From Algoriphagus sp. A40 (lineage in GTDB: Bacteria > Bacteroidota > Bacteroidia > Cytophagales > Cyclobacteriaceae): 64,000 bases of DNA. The translations under genes were made by a program, and so were the position numbers. Location of the stretch: positions 62,001 through 126,000 of the forward strand of contig NZ_MUNY01000042.1 in NCBI RefSeq assembly GCF_002002735.1, read 5' to 3'. This document shows, piece by piece, positions 17,274 through 26,893 of this stretch (position 1 is its first letter; every line of letters starts with the position of its first letter). The notes beneath the pieces were generated by a model. The model saw only the letters and a program-made list of their open reading frames with translations. It ran no database searches and had not been told where the DNA came from.

Positions 17274-18335
17274 TTAATTTCTGCCCACTGCATTCAGCAT
17301 GTCAAAAGCAAGTTCGAGACGCTTCACGAAGTTCTCTTCACCTTTTCTCATCCAATTGCGCGGATCGTAAAATTTCTTGTTTGGACTGTCCGGACCTTCT
17401 GGATTTCCCAATTGGCTTTGCAGATAGCCTTCATTTTTCTTGTAATAATTGAGAATCCCTTCCCACATGGCCCACTGCATATCGGTGTCGATGTTCATTT
17501 TGATAGAACCGTAGCTGTTTGCCTCACGGATTTCTTCCACTGAAGATCCAGATCCACCATGGAACACGAAGTTCAAAGGCTTGCCTTTGGTTCCGTATTT
17601 CTCGTTCACATAGTCCTGGGAATTCTTCAGGATGACCGGCTTCAAGCTTACGTTTCCTGGCTTATAAACACCGTGCACGTTACCAAAAGAAGCTGCAATA
17701 GTAAACAGATCACCGATTTTTTTCAGGTGCTCGTATGCATAAGCCACTTCAGATGGCTGGGTGTACAATCTGGAAGAATCCACATCTGAATTATCCACTC
17801 CGTCTTCTTCCCCACCTGTCACGCCGAGTTCGATCTCGATGGCCATGTCCAGTTTAGTGAATTCGGTGAAGTATTTGGAAGAAATCTCCACATTTTCATG
17901 AAGTGGCTCTTCGGAAAGATCCAGCATGTGAGAGCTAAAAAGAGGCTTTTTGTAAGCAGCATAAAATGCCTTGCCAGCTTCCAAAAGTCCGTCAATCCAA
18001 GGAAGCAACTTCAATGCAGCGTGATCAGTATGCAAAATCACCGGAACACCATACGCTTCGGCCATTTGGTGTACGTGGTGTGCACCTGAGATACCACCCG
18101 CAATACTTGCCTGCTGCTTGTCATTTGGAAGGCTTTTTCCTGCAAAAAACTGAGCTCCACCATTGGAAAACTGAATGATAACGGGGGAATTTACCTTCTT
18201 GGCAGTTTCCAAAACAGCATTTACTGAATTGGTACCGATCACGTTGACTGCAGGATAAGCAAATTGATTTTCTTTAGCGTAAGCGTAAAGGTCTCTAAGC
18301 TCTTCCCCGTATTTTACTCCAGGTTTAAATTTCAT
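17274..18335 (-). CDS. fbaA: Fructose-bisphosphate aldolase, class II
   Basis: This zinc-dependent aldolase splits fructose 1,6-bisphosphate into glyceraldehyde 3-phosphate and dihydroxyacetone phosphate and acts in glycolysis and gluconeogenesis. The 353-residue protein belongs to the long E. coli/yeast-type class IIA branch. ILHTDHAALKLLPW gives catalytic Asp104 and zinc ligand His105; the other zinc histidines are in FGNVHGVY and FVFHGGSGSS. The family-typical EIELGVTGGEEDGVDNS stretch is also present. It is transcribed away from the GH31 gene and has its own terminator. Confidence 0.97.
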   Translation of the reverse strand: MKFKPGVKYGEELRDLYAYAKENQFAYPAVNVIGTNSVNAVLETAKKVNSPVIIQFSNGGAQFFAGKSLPNDKQQASIAGGISGAHHVHQMAEAYGVPVILHTDHAALKLLPWIDGLLEAGKAFYAAYKKPLFSSHMLDLSEEPLHENVEISSKYFTEFTKLDMAIEIELGVTGGEEDGVDNSDVDSSRLYTQPSEVAYAYEHLKKIGDLFTIAASFGNVHGVYKPGNVSLKPVILKNSQDYVNEKYGTKGKPLNFVFHGGSGSSVEEIREANSYGSIKMNIDTDMQWAMWEGILNYYKKNEGYLQSQLGNPEGPDSPNKKFYDPRNWMRKGEENFVKRLELAFDMLNAVGRN

Positions 18336-18695
18336 AGTTTAAGTTAGGTTTGATTATTCTTTGATAGAGCACTTTTAGCAGCACCCGCTTGTTCTCGAAA
18401 GCCTCAAAGATATAAATCCCTGCCTGAATTCCAGTTAAGTCAAAATCTAAAATCTGCTCACCACATTGGGTTTGTACATCTCAATCAACAACTCAGGCTC
18501 TTACATTCCAGCAAAAGGCCAAAACCTCTCGATTTAACAATCCTATTCTCTGATTTCAATAATCATCCTTTATGTTTTGAGTCCTTCGATACACATTATT
18601 GCAACCAATTTTTTCATACCTATGCAATTGCCAGAATTAAGGTTATCATCTTTAATTTAGCGAAGTACTTCACTGGAATCCCAATTTCTTATATC
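18336..18695. other. Divergent promoter region between fbaA and the GH31 gene
   Basis: This 360-base region separates two divergently transcribed sugar genes. It holds the fbaA -7 candidate near 18405 and, near 18654-18661, TAATTTAG, a weak -7 match for the GH31 gene with a TTG about 22 bases upstream. No open frame with gene-like features or operator-like inverted repeat was seen. Confidence 0.45.
18405..18412 (-). promoter_or_regulatory. Candidate -7 element of fbaA
   Basis: On the minus strand the bases read TATCTTTG, an exact match to TAnnTTTG, about 70 bases before the aldolase start. No matching -33 element was identified. Confidence 0.4.
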
Positions 18696-21134
18696 ATGAA
18701 TACTTCCACCTCGGTCTCAAAATTTTCACGCAATTCGGCTCGCTATCGAGGTTTTGGAGAAGTAAAGGAGTGGCACTCCACACGTTTTGGATTGGAAGGC
18801 AAAAGTGATTTTGCCCATTTTCGGATATGTGTTTTTCAGGATGGAATAATCCGGGTTCAGGCCAGTCTTTTTGAAAACTTTGAATCCAATCCTTACTCAG
18901 TAATTGCATTTCCTGAAAATGTCCATTTCGAATTAATCGAAAAAGAAAGCCAGTTGATTCTCACTACTTCTTTGCTGAGAATGATCCTCCATCTGAAGAC
19001 TTTCAACTTATCTTTTTTTGACCTCGAGGGTAAGCTTCTGAATGCGGATGATTCGCTTGGAGTGTCCTGGATCGGATCGGAGGTGACTGCCTATAAGCAA
19101 GTCCAAAAGGAGGAGAAGTTCATCGGATTGGGTGAAAAAACAGGGAATCTTAACCGGTTTGGCAATGCCTTCACCAACTGGAATACGGACTATTTCGCTT
19201 ATGGTGTTGGTGATGATCCCCTTTACATGAGCATCCCATTTTACATGGGAGTCCATGAAAAAGGCGCTTACGGGATTTTCTTTGACAACACCCATAAAAC
19301 TGTTTTCAATTTCGGAGCCTCTACCAACCGTTTTGTGTATTTCAGTGCTGAAGACGGGGATTTGGATTATTATTTTATCCACCAGCCAACTGTGACTGAG
19401 ATCATTAGCTCCTACACCTGGCTGACCGGGCGCATGCAAATGCCTCCAAAGTGGGCTTTGGGATTCCAACAGTGCCGTTATTCCTATTATCCTGACTCGG
19501 AGGTTTACACCGTGGCGCAGACTTTCAGGGACAAAAAAATGCCCGCTGATGTCATCTATCTCGACATCCACCACATGGAGGGCTACAAAGTGTTCACTTT
19601 TGACGGAGAAAAATTCTCAGATCCAAAAGCCATGATCTCTCGGCTGAAGGAAAAAGGTTTCAAAGTCGTGGTCATCATGGATCCGGGAATCAAGAGCCAA
19701 AAAGGATATTTACCCTATACCGAAGGCCTGAAAGAAGATCTTTTTGTGAAATATCCTGACGGTAAAACTTACGAAGCGCAGGTTTGGCCGGGTTGGTGTG
19801 CCTTTCCGGATTTCACGAAAGAAGAAACCAGATCTTGGTGGGCCGAAAAAATGGCATTCTATACAGACGCCGGTGTTGACGGCTTTTGGACAGACATGAA
19901 CGAACCTGCATCCTGGGGACAGTTTACTCCAAATTTGATCGAGTTTGAATATGAAGGAGAAAAAGCCTCTCACAGAAAAGCCAGAAATATCTACGGAATG
20001 CAGATGGCCAGAAGTGCCAAGGAAGGTTCCGCATTTCAAAATCCTGACAAGAGGCCTTTTGTATTGACCCGTTCGGGTTTCGCTGGAATCCAGCGATTTG
20101 CCGCAGCATGGACTGGCGACAATGTCGCATCCGAAGAGCACATGTTGGCCGGGATTCGACTGGTAAATAGCCTGGGATTGAGCGGGGTTTCTTTCGCTGG
20201 TTATGATGTTGGGGGCTTTGCAGGAGAGGCTAGCAAGTCACTTTTTGCACGCTGGATGAGTATCGCTGCTTTTGCTCCATTTTATCGAGCTCATTCCATG
20301 ATCAACAGCAAAGATGCTGAACCTTGGGCTTTTGGGGAAGAAGTCGAGGAAATCAGCCGAAACTATATGAAACTGAGGTACAGGCTTTTGACTACCCTTT
20401 ACAGCAAGTTTTACTCCAGCAGTCAATCAGGTCTTCCGGTTGCTGAAAGTTTGGCTGTCCAATTCACTCAGGACCAAACTATCTACCAATCCGCTTTCCA
20501 AAATCAATACCTGTTTTGCGATTCTTTCCTTGTGGCTCCTGTCGAAAGTACCAAAGGAATCACCAAAGTATATTTACCGGAGGGCGGATGGTATTACCTC
20601 TATTCTGACCAAAAACACTCCGGAATTCAGACAATTTACCAAGATTGTCCGCTGAATTATCTGCCGATTTATGTCAAAGGCGGACAGATTTTCACCATGC
20701 AATCTGATGTGGCATTTACCGAAGGAACTCATGACGGCATCCTCAGAATCCATGTTTACAAAGGAAAAACGGGCTCAGAATACCTTCATTACGAAGATGC
20801 CGGAGAAGGATTGGAGTACCTTTCTGATGTTTTTTTCAAGCGAAAAATCAAATACGATTCAAAGTCCGAAACCTTGACATTTGATTCCGTTGAAGGGAAA
20901 TATCCAAGCGATTTCAAAACCTTGAAAATCTATTTCCATGGATTTTCCAATGATACCGTATCGCTAGCCGATAAAAATTTCAAGCTTCAGCGGGAGGATT
21001 TTGCTTTTCTTGGAAAACTGACTGAATTTGATCCACTCCCAGAACACAATCACCCTTATTTCGAAATTAAAAACCTTCCCTATTTTGAATTGGATCACCT
21101 GACAGAGCCTTTCGAAATCCTAGGACTCAAATAG
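18696..21134 (+). CDS. Glycoside hydrolase family 31 (alpha-glucosidase-like)
   Basis: This 812-residue enzyme hydrolyses terminal alpha-linked glucose or a related alpha-glycoside. An N-terminal beta-sandwich (about 1-240) leads into the barrel. The catalytic nucleophile is Asp400 in FWTDMNEPASWG and the acid/base Asp475 in AWTGDNVAS; the family motif RSGFAGIQRFAAAWTGDN is intact. The C-terminal beta domains (about 640-812) include a DUF5110-like part. No signal peptide is visible, so it should act in the cytoplasm on imported oligosaccharides, for example those made by the GH13 lipoprotein; that link is inferred from proximity. Confidence 0.94.
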   Translation: MNTSTSVSKFSRNSARYRGFGEVKEWHSTRFGLEGKSDFAHFRICVFQDGIIRVQASLFENFESNPYSVIAFPENVHFELIEKESQLILTTSLLRMILHLKTFNLSFFDLEGKLLNADDSLGVSWIGSEVTAYKQVQKEEKFIGLGEKTGNLNRFGNAFTNWNTDYFAYGVGDDPLYMSIPFYMGVHEKGAYGIFFDNTHKTVFNFGASTNRFVYFSAEDGDLDYYFIHQPTVTEIISSYTWLTGRMQMPPKWALGFQQCRYSYYPDSEVYTVAQTFRDKKMPADVIYLDIHHMEGYKVFTFDGEKFSDPKAMISRLKEKGFKVVVIMDPGIKSQKGYLPYTEGLKEDLFVKYPDGKTYEAQVWPGWCAFPDFTKEETRSWWAEKMAFYTDAGVDGFWTDMNEPASWGQFTPNLIEFEYEGEKASHRKARNIYGMQMARSAKEGSAFQNPDKRPFVLTRSGFAGIQRFAAAWTGDNVASEEHMLAGIRLVNSLGLSGVSFAGYDVGGFAGEASKSLFARWMSIAAFAPFYRAHSMINSKDAEPWAFGEEVEEISRNYMKLRYRLLTTLYSKFYSSSQSGLPVAESLAVQFTQDQTIYQSAFQNQYLFCDSFLVAPVESTKGITKVYLPEGGWYYLYSDQKHSGIQTIYQDCPLNYLPIYVKGGQIFTMQSDVAFTEGTHDGILRIHVYKGKTGSEYLHYEDAGEGLEYLSDVFFKRKIKYDSKSETLTFDSVEGKYPSDFKTLKIYFHGFSNDTVSLADKNFKLQREDFAFLGKLTEFDPLPEHNHPYFEIKNLPYFELDHLTEPFEILGLK

Positions 21135-21184
21135 GCGCACCACTTTACCGATTGTACCCTCATTTAATTTTCCCGAAAATTCCC

Positions 21185-22057
21185 ATGAAAACCCTGCGAA
21201 TCATTGGTGTCCCTGAGCATTTCAATTACCCATTTCGACTTTTGGAAAAAGAGCAGCCGCTATTAGACAAAGGAGTAAAAATCCAATGGACGGACGAATC
21301 CCGGGGTTCCGGCCAGATGAATCTGGCTCTGAGAAATGACGAGGCTGACATTGCGATTCTATTGACAGAAAGTTTTCTAAAGGATTTTGAAGCAGGAAAT
21401 CCCTCCAAAATGATCGGATTTCATGTCGAAACACCATTGGTTTGGGGAATTCATATCCGGGCCAACTCAAATGTAAACTCCCTTTCTGAGCTGAAAAAAA
21501 AGCATTTTCTTATCAGCAGAATTGGATCCGGATCACATTTGATGGCATTGGTTTTGGCAAAAAGAGAGGACTGGAATGTTGAAGAACTAACTTTTGAAAC
21601 TGTCGGAAACATGGATGGGGCCAAAGAAGCGATGGACTCAGGAGATGAGGGGATTTTCCTTTGGGAAAAATACACTACCTCTCCCATGGTCAAAAACGGC
21701 ACAATGAAATTGATCGGAGAAGTACCGAGCCCTTGGCCATGCTTTGTGATAGTCGCTTCAGATAAAGCTTTGGAGGAGTTTGGGGAAATGATTTTTGAAC
21801 TTCGGGATAGGCTTTATGAGATTTCGCAGGCTCTAATGGAAAACCATACTAATGCCAAAACGTTGGCCACTTTCTATCACCTGGATCAGAATGGGTTAGA
21901 AAAATGGCTTGGGCAAACCAAGTGGTGTACACAAGCAAAAGTTTCACGGAGCGGGTTAAACCAAGCTATGGAAACGATGGTTGATTTGGGGATTTTAAAA
22001 TCCAAGTTAAGCCTTGAACTCTTCCTGGCTGATAATCGAATTTGGATTGAGGACTGA
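21185..22057 (+). CDS. Cytoplasmic substrate-binding-protein-like protein (type 2 periplasmic-binding fold)
   Basis: This 290-residue protein resembles the NMT1/THI5 and SsuA group of ABC substrate-binding proteins: it begins with KTLRIIGVPEHFNYPF, and has a ligand-loop style SRIGSGSHLMALVLA and an EGIFLWEKYTT segment. There is no signal peptide or lipobox and no permease or ATPase gene nearby. It may therefore be a cytosolic ligand sensor rather than a transporter part; no function is known to me. A TTG 33 bases upstream could extend it by 11 residues; the ATG at 21185 is preferred. Its last 51 bases overlap the 3' end of the convergent histidine kinase gene. Confidence 0.65.
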   Translation: MKTLRIIGVPEHFNYPFRLLEKEQPLLDKGVKIQWTDESRGSGQMNLALRNDEADIAILLTESFLKDFEAGNPSKMIGFHVETPLVWGIHIRANSNVNSLSELKKKHFLISRIGSGSHLMALVLAKREDWNVEELTFETVGNMDGAKEAMDSGDEGIFLWEKYTTSPMVKNGTMKLIGEVPSPWPCFVIVASDKALEEFGEMIFELRDRLYEISQALMENHTNAKTLATFYHLDQNGLEKWLGQTKWCTQAKVSRSGLNQAMETMVDLGILKSKLSLELFLADNRIWIED

Positions 22058-23986
22058 TATTGATTTGGGAAGTCGGACACTAAACTTAGTTCCATGTCCC
22101 GGATAGCTTTCTATTGTAATTTCGCCACCGCATTTGCGGGTAAATTCTTTGGCAAGTTGAAGGCCCAAACCGGAACCCTTTTCAAGGTTTGTTCCAGGTT
22201 GAGATTTGGTCAGGGAATAGGATTCGGATAAAATCAGATTTATTTGATCTCCAGTCATTCCCACACCCTGGTCAAGTACGCTCCAATGGACCCAATCATC
22301 GTCCGTTTCTGAATATACAGTAACCGCATCCCCCTGATTTGAGAATTTCACCGCATTGTTTAGGATATTTCTTACCACCACATCCATTAAATCCTGATCT
22401 CCGAAAACAATAACACTGGCTTCCATCTGAGTAAAGACTGCAAGGTTCTTTTCCTTAAAAGCCGCTTGTAAAAGCTTGAGTGAGTTGTCAACCACCTCTC
22501 GCAGATCAAAAGTGGATAAGTTCACATTAAACCCCTCCATCTGGGCCATCGACCATTTCAGGGTATTGTTTAGGGTGAAATTGACCGAATCAATGTCTTT
22601 GTTCAGCACATAGATCAGACTCAAAAATTCCTCTTTTTCGAGATGGCCGGCCAATAGCATATCGACTACTGATTTGACTTGTCCGATTGGTCCTCTCAAG
22701 TCATGTCCCAAAATCGAAAAAAGCTTGTTTTTGGTCTCATTAATTCCCTTCAGTTGAAGAGATTGATTCTCAAGAATCACATTTTGCTCCTCGATTTTTT
22801 TCTGCTGGGCCATCAGGTTGGCATTGAAAGACCGGATGTTTTTGTTCATGAAATACAGTCGGATTCCCAGGATTCCAATCAAAGCTGCGGTTATGGCGAA
22901 AAAGGCAATGTACTGCCGGGATGTTTTTAGCCGGTAGGCCTGATTCTCATTTTGTGATTTCAGTAGTTCCAGTTCAGATTCTTTCAGATCGGTTTGAAAC
23001 ATATTCTGAAGCAAAGCCAATCTGTCCCGGTTTGATTTATTGAGCAGGGAGTCATTTAAAGTCAAATATTGGGACTGATGAAAAAATGCTTCTTCGATTT
23101 TTCCATTTTTCTCATACAACTTTGCCAGATAGCGGTGGCTTTTCGAAAGTTCATCCAAAAATCCATATTCACGGCAAAGGTTAACTGAATACAAAAGAAT
23201 TTCTTCGGCTTTATTGTCCATTCCATTGAGCAAATACGCATTTCCCAATCGGTGTAAAACCCCAGCTTCAAAGGATTTGATTCCCTGTTCGCGGGACATT
23301 TCGAGGGAACGGGTATAAATGGCCTGTGCAGAATCATAATTCCCCTTGGCCAGATAAACATCTCCAATTACCCTATGGGCAAAAGAAGTCAGGTATGGTG
23401 ATCCGGCATTTTCATTCATTTCGATCGACTGCCGGGCATATACCAATGCCGAATCGAGCTGATTTATTTGAGTAAAGTTTAAAGCCACATTATTCAGACT
23501 TCGAATCCGGGTGGACAAGTCATTCACTTTGGTGGCAAGCTCATACCCTTTTTTAAACTGCTCAATTGCCATTGGGTAGTTTTGCTGCTCGTAATAGAGA
23601 GCTCCCATATTGTTCATCAATCGGGCAGCCTGAAGCGGATCCTTGGTTTTTATGGCCAATTCATAAGCTTTCTCTGAAAATTCAAAAGACTTCTGCCATT
23701 GGCCTTGGCGGTAATAAATCCAACCGATATTTTCCAAGGCACGGCTTTGCCCTGAAAGATCTCCACTGATTTTCGCCAGAGAATCAGCTTCAATTGAAAA
23801 ATTCATAGCTTCCTTTTGGGCACTTTCGCGAAGCGATGCAGCCATTTGGTTCAGCAAGTCGATCCGCTCTTTTCCGGATTTTCCCTTCAATATCGAATTA
23901 AGGCTATCTAAGATTGGTTCCTGTGAAAAACCATAATCCGGAAAGGAGAAAATTATCAATAAGAGTAAAAGAATTGGGCGACTCAC
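22007..23986 (-). CDS. TPR-containing sensor histidine kinase
   Basis: This 659-residue protein starts with a signal peptide (about 1-21), followed by periplasmic TPR-type repeats (about 30-330), one transmembrane helix (YIAFFAITAALIGILGIRLYF, about 355-376), a coiled coil and a cytoplasmic kinase core. The HisKA H-box is LGHDLRGPIGQ with phospho-acceptor His428. The ATPase domain has the N-box NILNNAVKF, G1 DQGVGMTG and G2 GSGLGLQLAKEF. The only sensible start is a GTG at 23986, since it sits directly before the signal peptide and no in-frame ATG lies upstream. No response regulator gene is adjacent, so its partner is elsewhere. This layout is common in Bacteroidota. Confidence 0.9.
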   Translation of the reverse strand: MSRPILLLLLIIFSFPDYGFSQEPILDSLNSILKGKSGKERIDLLNQMAASLRESAQKEAMNFSIEADSLAKISGDLSGQSRALENIGWIYYRQGQWQKSFEFSEKAYELAIKTKDPLQAARLMNNMGALYYEQQNYPMAIEQFKKGYELATKVNDLSTRIRSLNNVALNFTQINQLDSALVYARQSIEMNENAGSPYLTSFAHRVIGDVYLAKGNYDSAQAIYTRSLEMSREQGIKSFEAGVLHRLGNAYLLNGMDNKAEEILLYSVNLCREYGFLDELSKSHRYLAKLYEKNGKIEEAFFHQSQYLTLNDSLLNKSNRDRLALLQNMFQTDLKESELELLKSQNENQAYRLKTSRQYIAFFAITAALIGILGIRLYFMNKNIRSFNANLMAQQKKIEEQNVILENQSLQLKGINETKNKLFSILGHDLRGPIGQVKSVVDMLLAGHLEKEEFLSLIYVLNKDIDSVNFTLNNTLKWSMAQMEGFNVNLSTFDLREVVDNSLKLLQAAFKEKNLAVFTQMEASVIVFGDQDLMDVVVRNILNNAVKFSNQGDAVTVYSETDDDWVHWSVLDQGVGMTGDQINLILSESYSLTKSQPGTNLEKGSGLGLQLAKEFTRKCGGEITIESYPGHGTKFSVRLPKSISVLNPNSIISQEEFKA

Positions 23987-24077
23987 TATGCGGCAGATTC
24001 TTGATTTGCTGCAAAATAAAGATAATCACGAAAATAATGGACTCCGATTGCCTTTTCAATTCAAAAATGCCAAAGGG

Positions 24078-24863
24078 TCAGGATTGCAAATTCTCCCAAT
24101 CCCATTCTTTGTTGATCTGGGAAATCGCGTGGTGCGCAGTCAGATCATATTGGCAAGGAACGATGGAGATGTAATTGTTACCGATTGCCCATTCGTCATT
24201 GTCCTCCCCTTTGTCAAAATTCACAAAGTTTCCTGCCATCCAGAAGTATTTCCTCCCTGTTGGGTCGTAGCGTTCCGAAAATTCTTCTTGCCACTTGGCA
24301 TCTGCCTGACGGCAAATTTTAATTCCTTTTATGGGTTCATTTCTCTTGGGAGGGAAATTCACGTTCAAAGCAACACCTTTGGAAATTCCTCTTTCCAAAA
24401 CCTGCCGGGCAATTTTCTCCACCCATTCTTCAACGTGGGAAAAGTTAGCTTTTGAAGAATAATCACACAGGCTGAAACCAATGGATGGTAATCCCTCCAG
24501 CGCACCTTCAATTGCCGCAGACATGGTTCCGGAATACAAAACCGAAATCGAGGTATTTGAACCGTGATTTATCCCGCTTACCACCAGATCCGGAGTGCGG
24601 TCTTTCAAGACATAATGCTTCGCAAGTTTTACGCAATCAGCAGGCGTGCCACTGGATTTGTATGCCAACACATCCTCAAAAATATCCTCTTCATACAATC
24701 TGAGAGTCTCTCCGATGGTAATTGCATGACCCATTCCGGACTGTGGACTGTCTGGGGCGACTACCACTACATCGCCCAGTTTTTTCATTACCGAAACAAG
24801 AACCCGGATACCTTTGGAGGTGATTCCATCGTCATTGGAGACGAGGATAAGCGGTTTTGACAT
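24078..24863 (-). CDS. surE: 5'/3'-nucleotidase SurE
   Basis: SurE is a metal-dependent nucleotidase that removes phosphate from nucleoside monophosphates and short polyphosphate. The 261-residue protein starts with the metal-binding ILVSNDDGI (Asn10, Asp11, Asp12) and keeps the other site motifs VVAPDSPQSGMGHAIT, SSGTPADCVKLA and DLVVSGINHGSN. Length fits the family. It lies five bases downstream of the unknown secreted-protein gene's stop and may share its transcript. Confidence 0.95.
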   Translation of the reverse strand: MSKPLILVSNDDGITSKGIRVLVSVMKKLGDVVVVAPDSPQSGMGHAITIGETLRLYEEDIFEDVLAYKSSGTPADCVKLAKHYVLKDRTPDLVVSGINHGSNTSISVLYSGTMSAAIEGALEGLPSIGFSLCDYSSKANFSHVEEWVEKIARQVLERGISKGVALNVNFPPKRNEPIKGIKICRQADAKWQEEFSERYDPTGRKYFWMAGNFVNFDKGEDNDEWAIGNNYISIVPCQYDLTAHHAISQINKEWDWENLQS

Positions 24864-24868
24864 AAAAA

Positions 24869-25507
24869 TTAATTGTGCAAATCATTGTAATACGCGGTAA
24901 TTCTAAGCAAATCTCCGCGCTTATCATGCTCCAGTCGGTTTTTTCTCATGAAAAGATCTATCTCTTCATCATATCCTGGAAGCATGGCAAAAAGGTCTTT
25001 TCGCTTCAAACTGTACAGCTCCATTTTACCATTTTTGAAAAAATAATAATTGAAAGCCAGCCGATATCCCGAATAAGTCTGCGGTCCCCAGAAAGGATTC
25101 ATTCCGACAGGTCCCCAATTGTTCATCCCCCTGGTATCAGTTGCGATATATTCACGGCAAAGCAAAGCAATGTCAGTCCCTTCTGTCAAAACCTCAAAAA
25201 AAGTCGGAGTCTCATACTGCCCGTTGATTGCATAAGGAAGGCTGTAAAACTTGCGGATTCCTCCAAAAATCTCATCGTAGATTTCAAAGTTTGCAACATT
25301 GGAAGCAGTGAAAGTATCCACAGTCTCAGTCTGAAGCTGGACCAGATTATTGTCCAAATCATATTTGATCAGACCTGAAATTGTCGTGCCGTCATTGAGA
25401 TAAATATTTCCTTTGTGCCAAACCTGTGAAGGGAATTGGCTATTCTGAGCTAAGGCCAAAACCAAGCTCAGAAATAGGAAGCCCAGGGTGAAAATTGCCT
25501 TTTTCAT
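24869..25507 (-). CDS. Exported protein of unknown function
   Basis: This 212-residue protein has a signal peptide (MKKAIFTLGFLFLSLVLALAQ) and a beta-rich mature part that starts with KGNIYLNDGTTISGLIKYDLDNNLV, a pattern of short strands seen in many Bacteroidota outer-envelope proteins. It contains the odd aromatic and glycine stretch NNWGPVGMNPFWGPQTYSGY. I do not recognise a family. An upstream start at 25516 adds three residues; the ATG at 25507 places the basic signal-peptide head correctly. It precedes surE closely, so they may be co-transcribed. Confidence 0.75.
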   Translation of the reverse strand: MKKAIFTLGFLFLSLVLALAQNSQFPSQVWHKGNIYLNDGTTISGLIKYDLDNNLVQLQTETVDTFTASNVANFEIYDEIFGGIRKFYSLPYAINGQYETPTFFEVLTEGTDIALLCREYIATDTRGMNNWGPVGMNPFWGPQTYSGYRLAFNYYFFKNGKMELYSLKRKDLFAMLPGYDEEIDLFMRKNRLEHDKRGDLLRITAYYNDLHN

Positions 25508-25596
25508 GGTGATCATTATGCTTAGAATAAACGGCCAAATTCATTTTGGGTTATTGCTTCCCTTTTGACCTCGATACTTAAAGTTAACAACTTCTC

Positions 25597-26829
25597 CTAC
25601 TTGAGAATATTGTGTCCCATTTTATCTCTTTTGGTAGTGAGATACTTTTCATTGTGTGGATTGGGTTTGATCTCGATCGGAACCTGTTCCACGATTTCCA
25701 GTCCATAGCCCAACAAGCCCACTCTTTTTTGGGGGTTATTTGAGATCAGGCGGATTTTGCTGATTCCCAAATCTCGTAAAATCTGTGCACCTACTCCATA
25801 GTCTCTACCGTCCATCGGCAAGCCCAAAGCAATATTTGCCTGAACAGTATCCATGCCTTGCTCCTGAAGTTTATAGGCTTTCAGTTTATTGATCAAGCCG
25901 ATCCCCCGGCCCTCCTGGTTCATATAAAGGACCACTCCTTTGCCTGCTTTTTCAACCATTTCCATTGCCGCATGAAGCTGTGGACCACAGTCACATCTGC
26001 AACTCCCGAAGATATCCCCTGTCGCACAGGAAGAATGTACTCTTACAAGGATCGGTTCCTTAGGATCCAATTCGCCTTTGATCAAGGCCATGTGGATCTC
26101 CTGGGTATTGGTCTGTCTAAAAGCAATGAGATCAAAATCCCCCCAAGTAGTCGGAAGTTCCACTCCGATTTCGCGTTTGATCAGAGATTCGTTTTTGAGT
26201 CTGTAAGCAATCAAGTCCTTGATCGAAACCAGCTTTAGTTTGAAGCGTTCGGCTACTTTCACCAAATCAGGAAGTCGGGCCATCGTCCCGTCTTCATTCA
26301 TGATTTCTACCAAAACCCCTGCAGGTGCCATTCCTGAAAGTCTAGCAAAATCAATTGCCGCTTCGGTATGACCTGCACGGCGGATTACTCCTCCCCGCTT
26401 TGCTTTTAGCGGAAAAATATGCCCGGGTTTTCCAAGTTCGCTTGGATGAATCGAGTCGTCTATCAGTGCTTTGATGGTTTTTGCACGGTCTGAAGCTGAA
26501 ATTCCGGTAGTACAGCCATGGCCGACGAGATCAACTGAAACAGTAAAGGGAGTTTCAAAAGCAGCGGTATTATTCCCAACCATCAATTCCAATCCCAGTT
26601 GGTCACAACGATCCTCAATCAGCGGAGCGCAGATCAGTCCACGTCCATGTGTAGCCATGAAATTGACGATCTCTGGAGTAACTTTCTCAGCCGCGCAGAT
26701 GAAATCGCCTTCATTTTCACGGTCCTCATCATCTACTACAATGATGACTTCACCGTTTTTGATGGCTTCGATGGCATCCTCTATTGAGTCTAGCTGGTAG
26801 TTTTCCACTTGGGTTGTATTTGAATTCAT
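25597..26829 (-). CDS. ribBA: Bifunctional 3,4-dihydroxy-2-butanone-4-phosphate synthase / GTP cyclohydrolase II
   Basis: This 410-residue protein supplies both starting reactions of riboflavin synthesis. The RibB half (about 1-205) carries [27 protein letters not shown] and [17 protein letters not shown]. The RibA half (about 210-405) carries the zinc-binding cysteines in [17 protein letters not shown], the [19 protein letters not shown] motif and [13 protein letters not shown], all needed for GTP opening. Both halves look intact. No FMN riboswitch-like stretch was seen in the 64 bases upstream. It follows dnaG on the same strand and may be read from the dnaG transcript. Confidence 0.96.
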   Translation of the reverse strand: MNSNTTQVENYQLDSIEDAIEAIKNGEVIIVVDDEDRENEGDFICAAEKVTPEIVNFMATHGRGLICAPLIEDRCDQLGLELMVGNNTAAFETPFTVSVDLVGHGCTTGISASDRAKTIKALIDDSIHPSELGKPGHIFPLKAKRGGVIRRAGHTEAAIDFARLSGMAPAGVLVEIMNEDGTMARLPDLVKVAERFKLKLVSIKDLIAYRLKNESLIKREIGVELPTTWGDFDLIAFRQTNTQEIHMALIKGELDPKEPILVRVHSSCATGDIFGSCRCDCGPQLHAAMEMVEKAGKGVVLYMNQEGRGIGLINKLKAYKLQEQGMDTVQANIALGLPMDGRDYGVGAQILRDLGISKIRLISNNPQKRVGLLGYGLEIVEQVPIEIKPNPHNEKYLTTKRDKMGHNILK

Positions 26830-26893
26830 AAATCGAAGCGCAATTTAGTCTCTTTCCAACTCTAAACAGGGATTGACCAAAGAAAGTTTGGCC

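Noticed and set aside
25597..26893. Possible FMN riboswitch before ribBA
   Set aside because: Only 64 bases separate dnaG from ribBA and none of the RFN element's conserved helices can fit.
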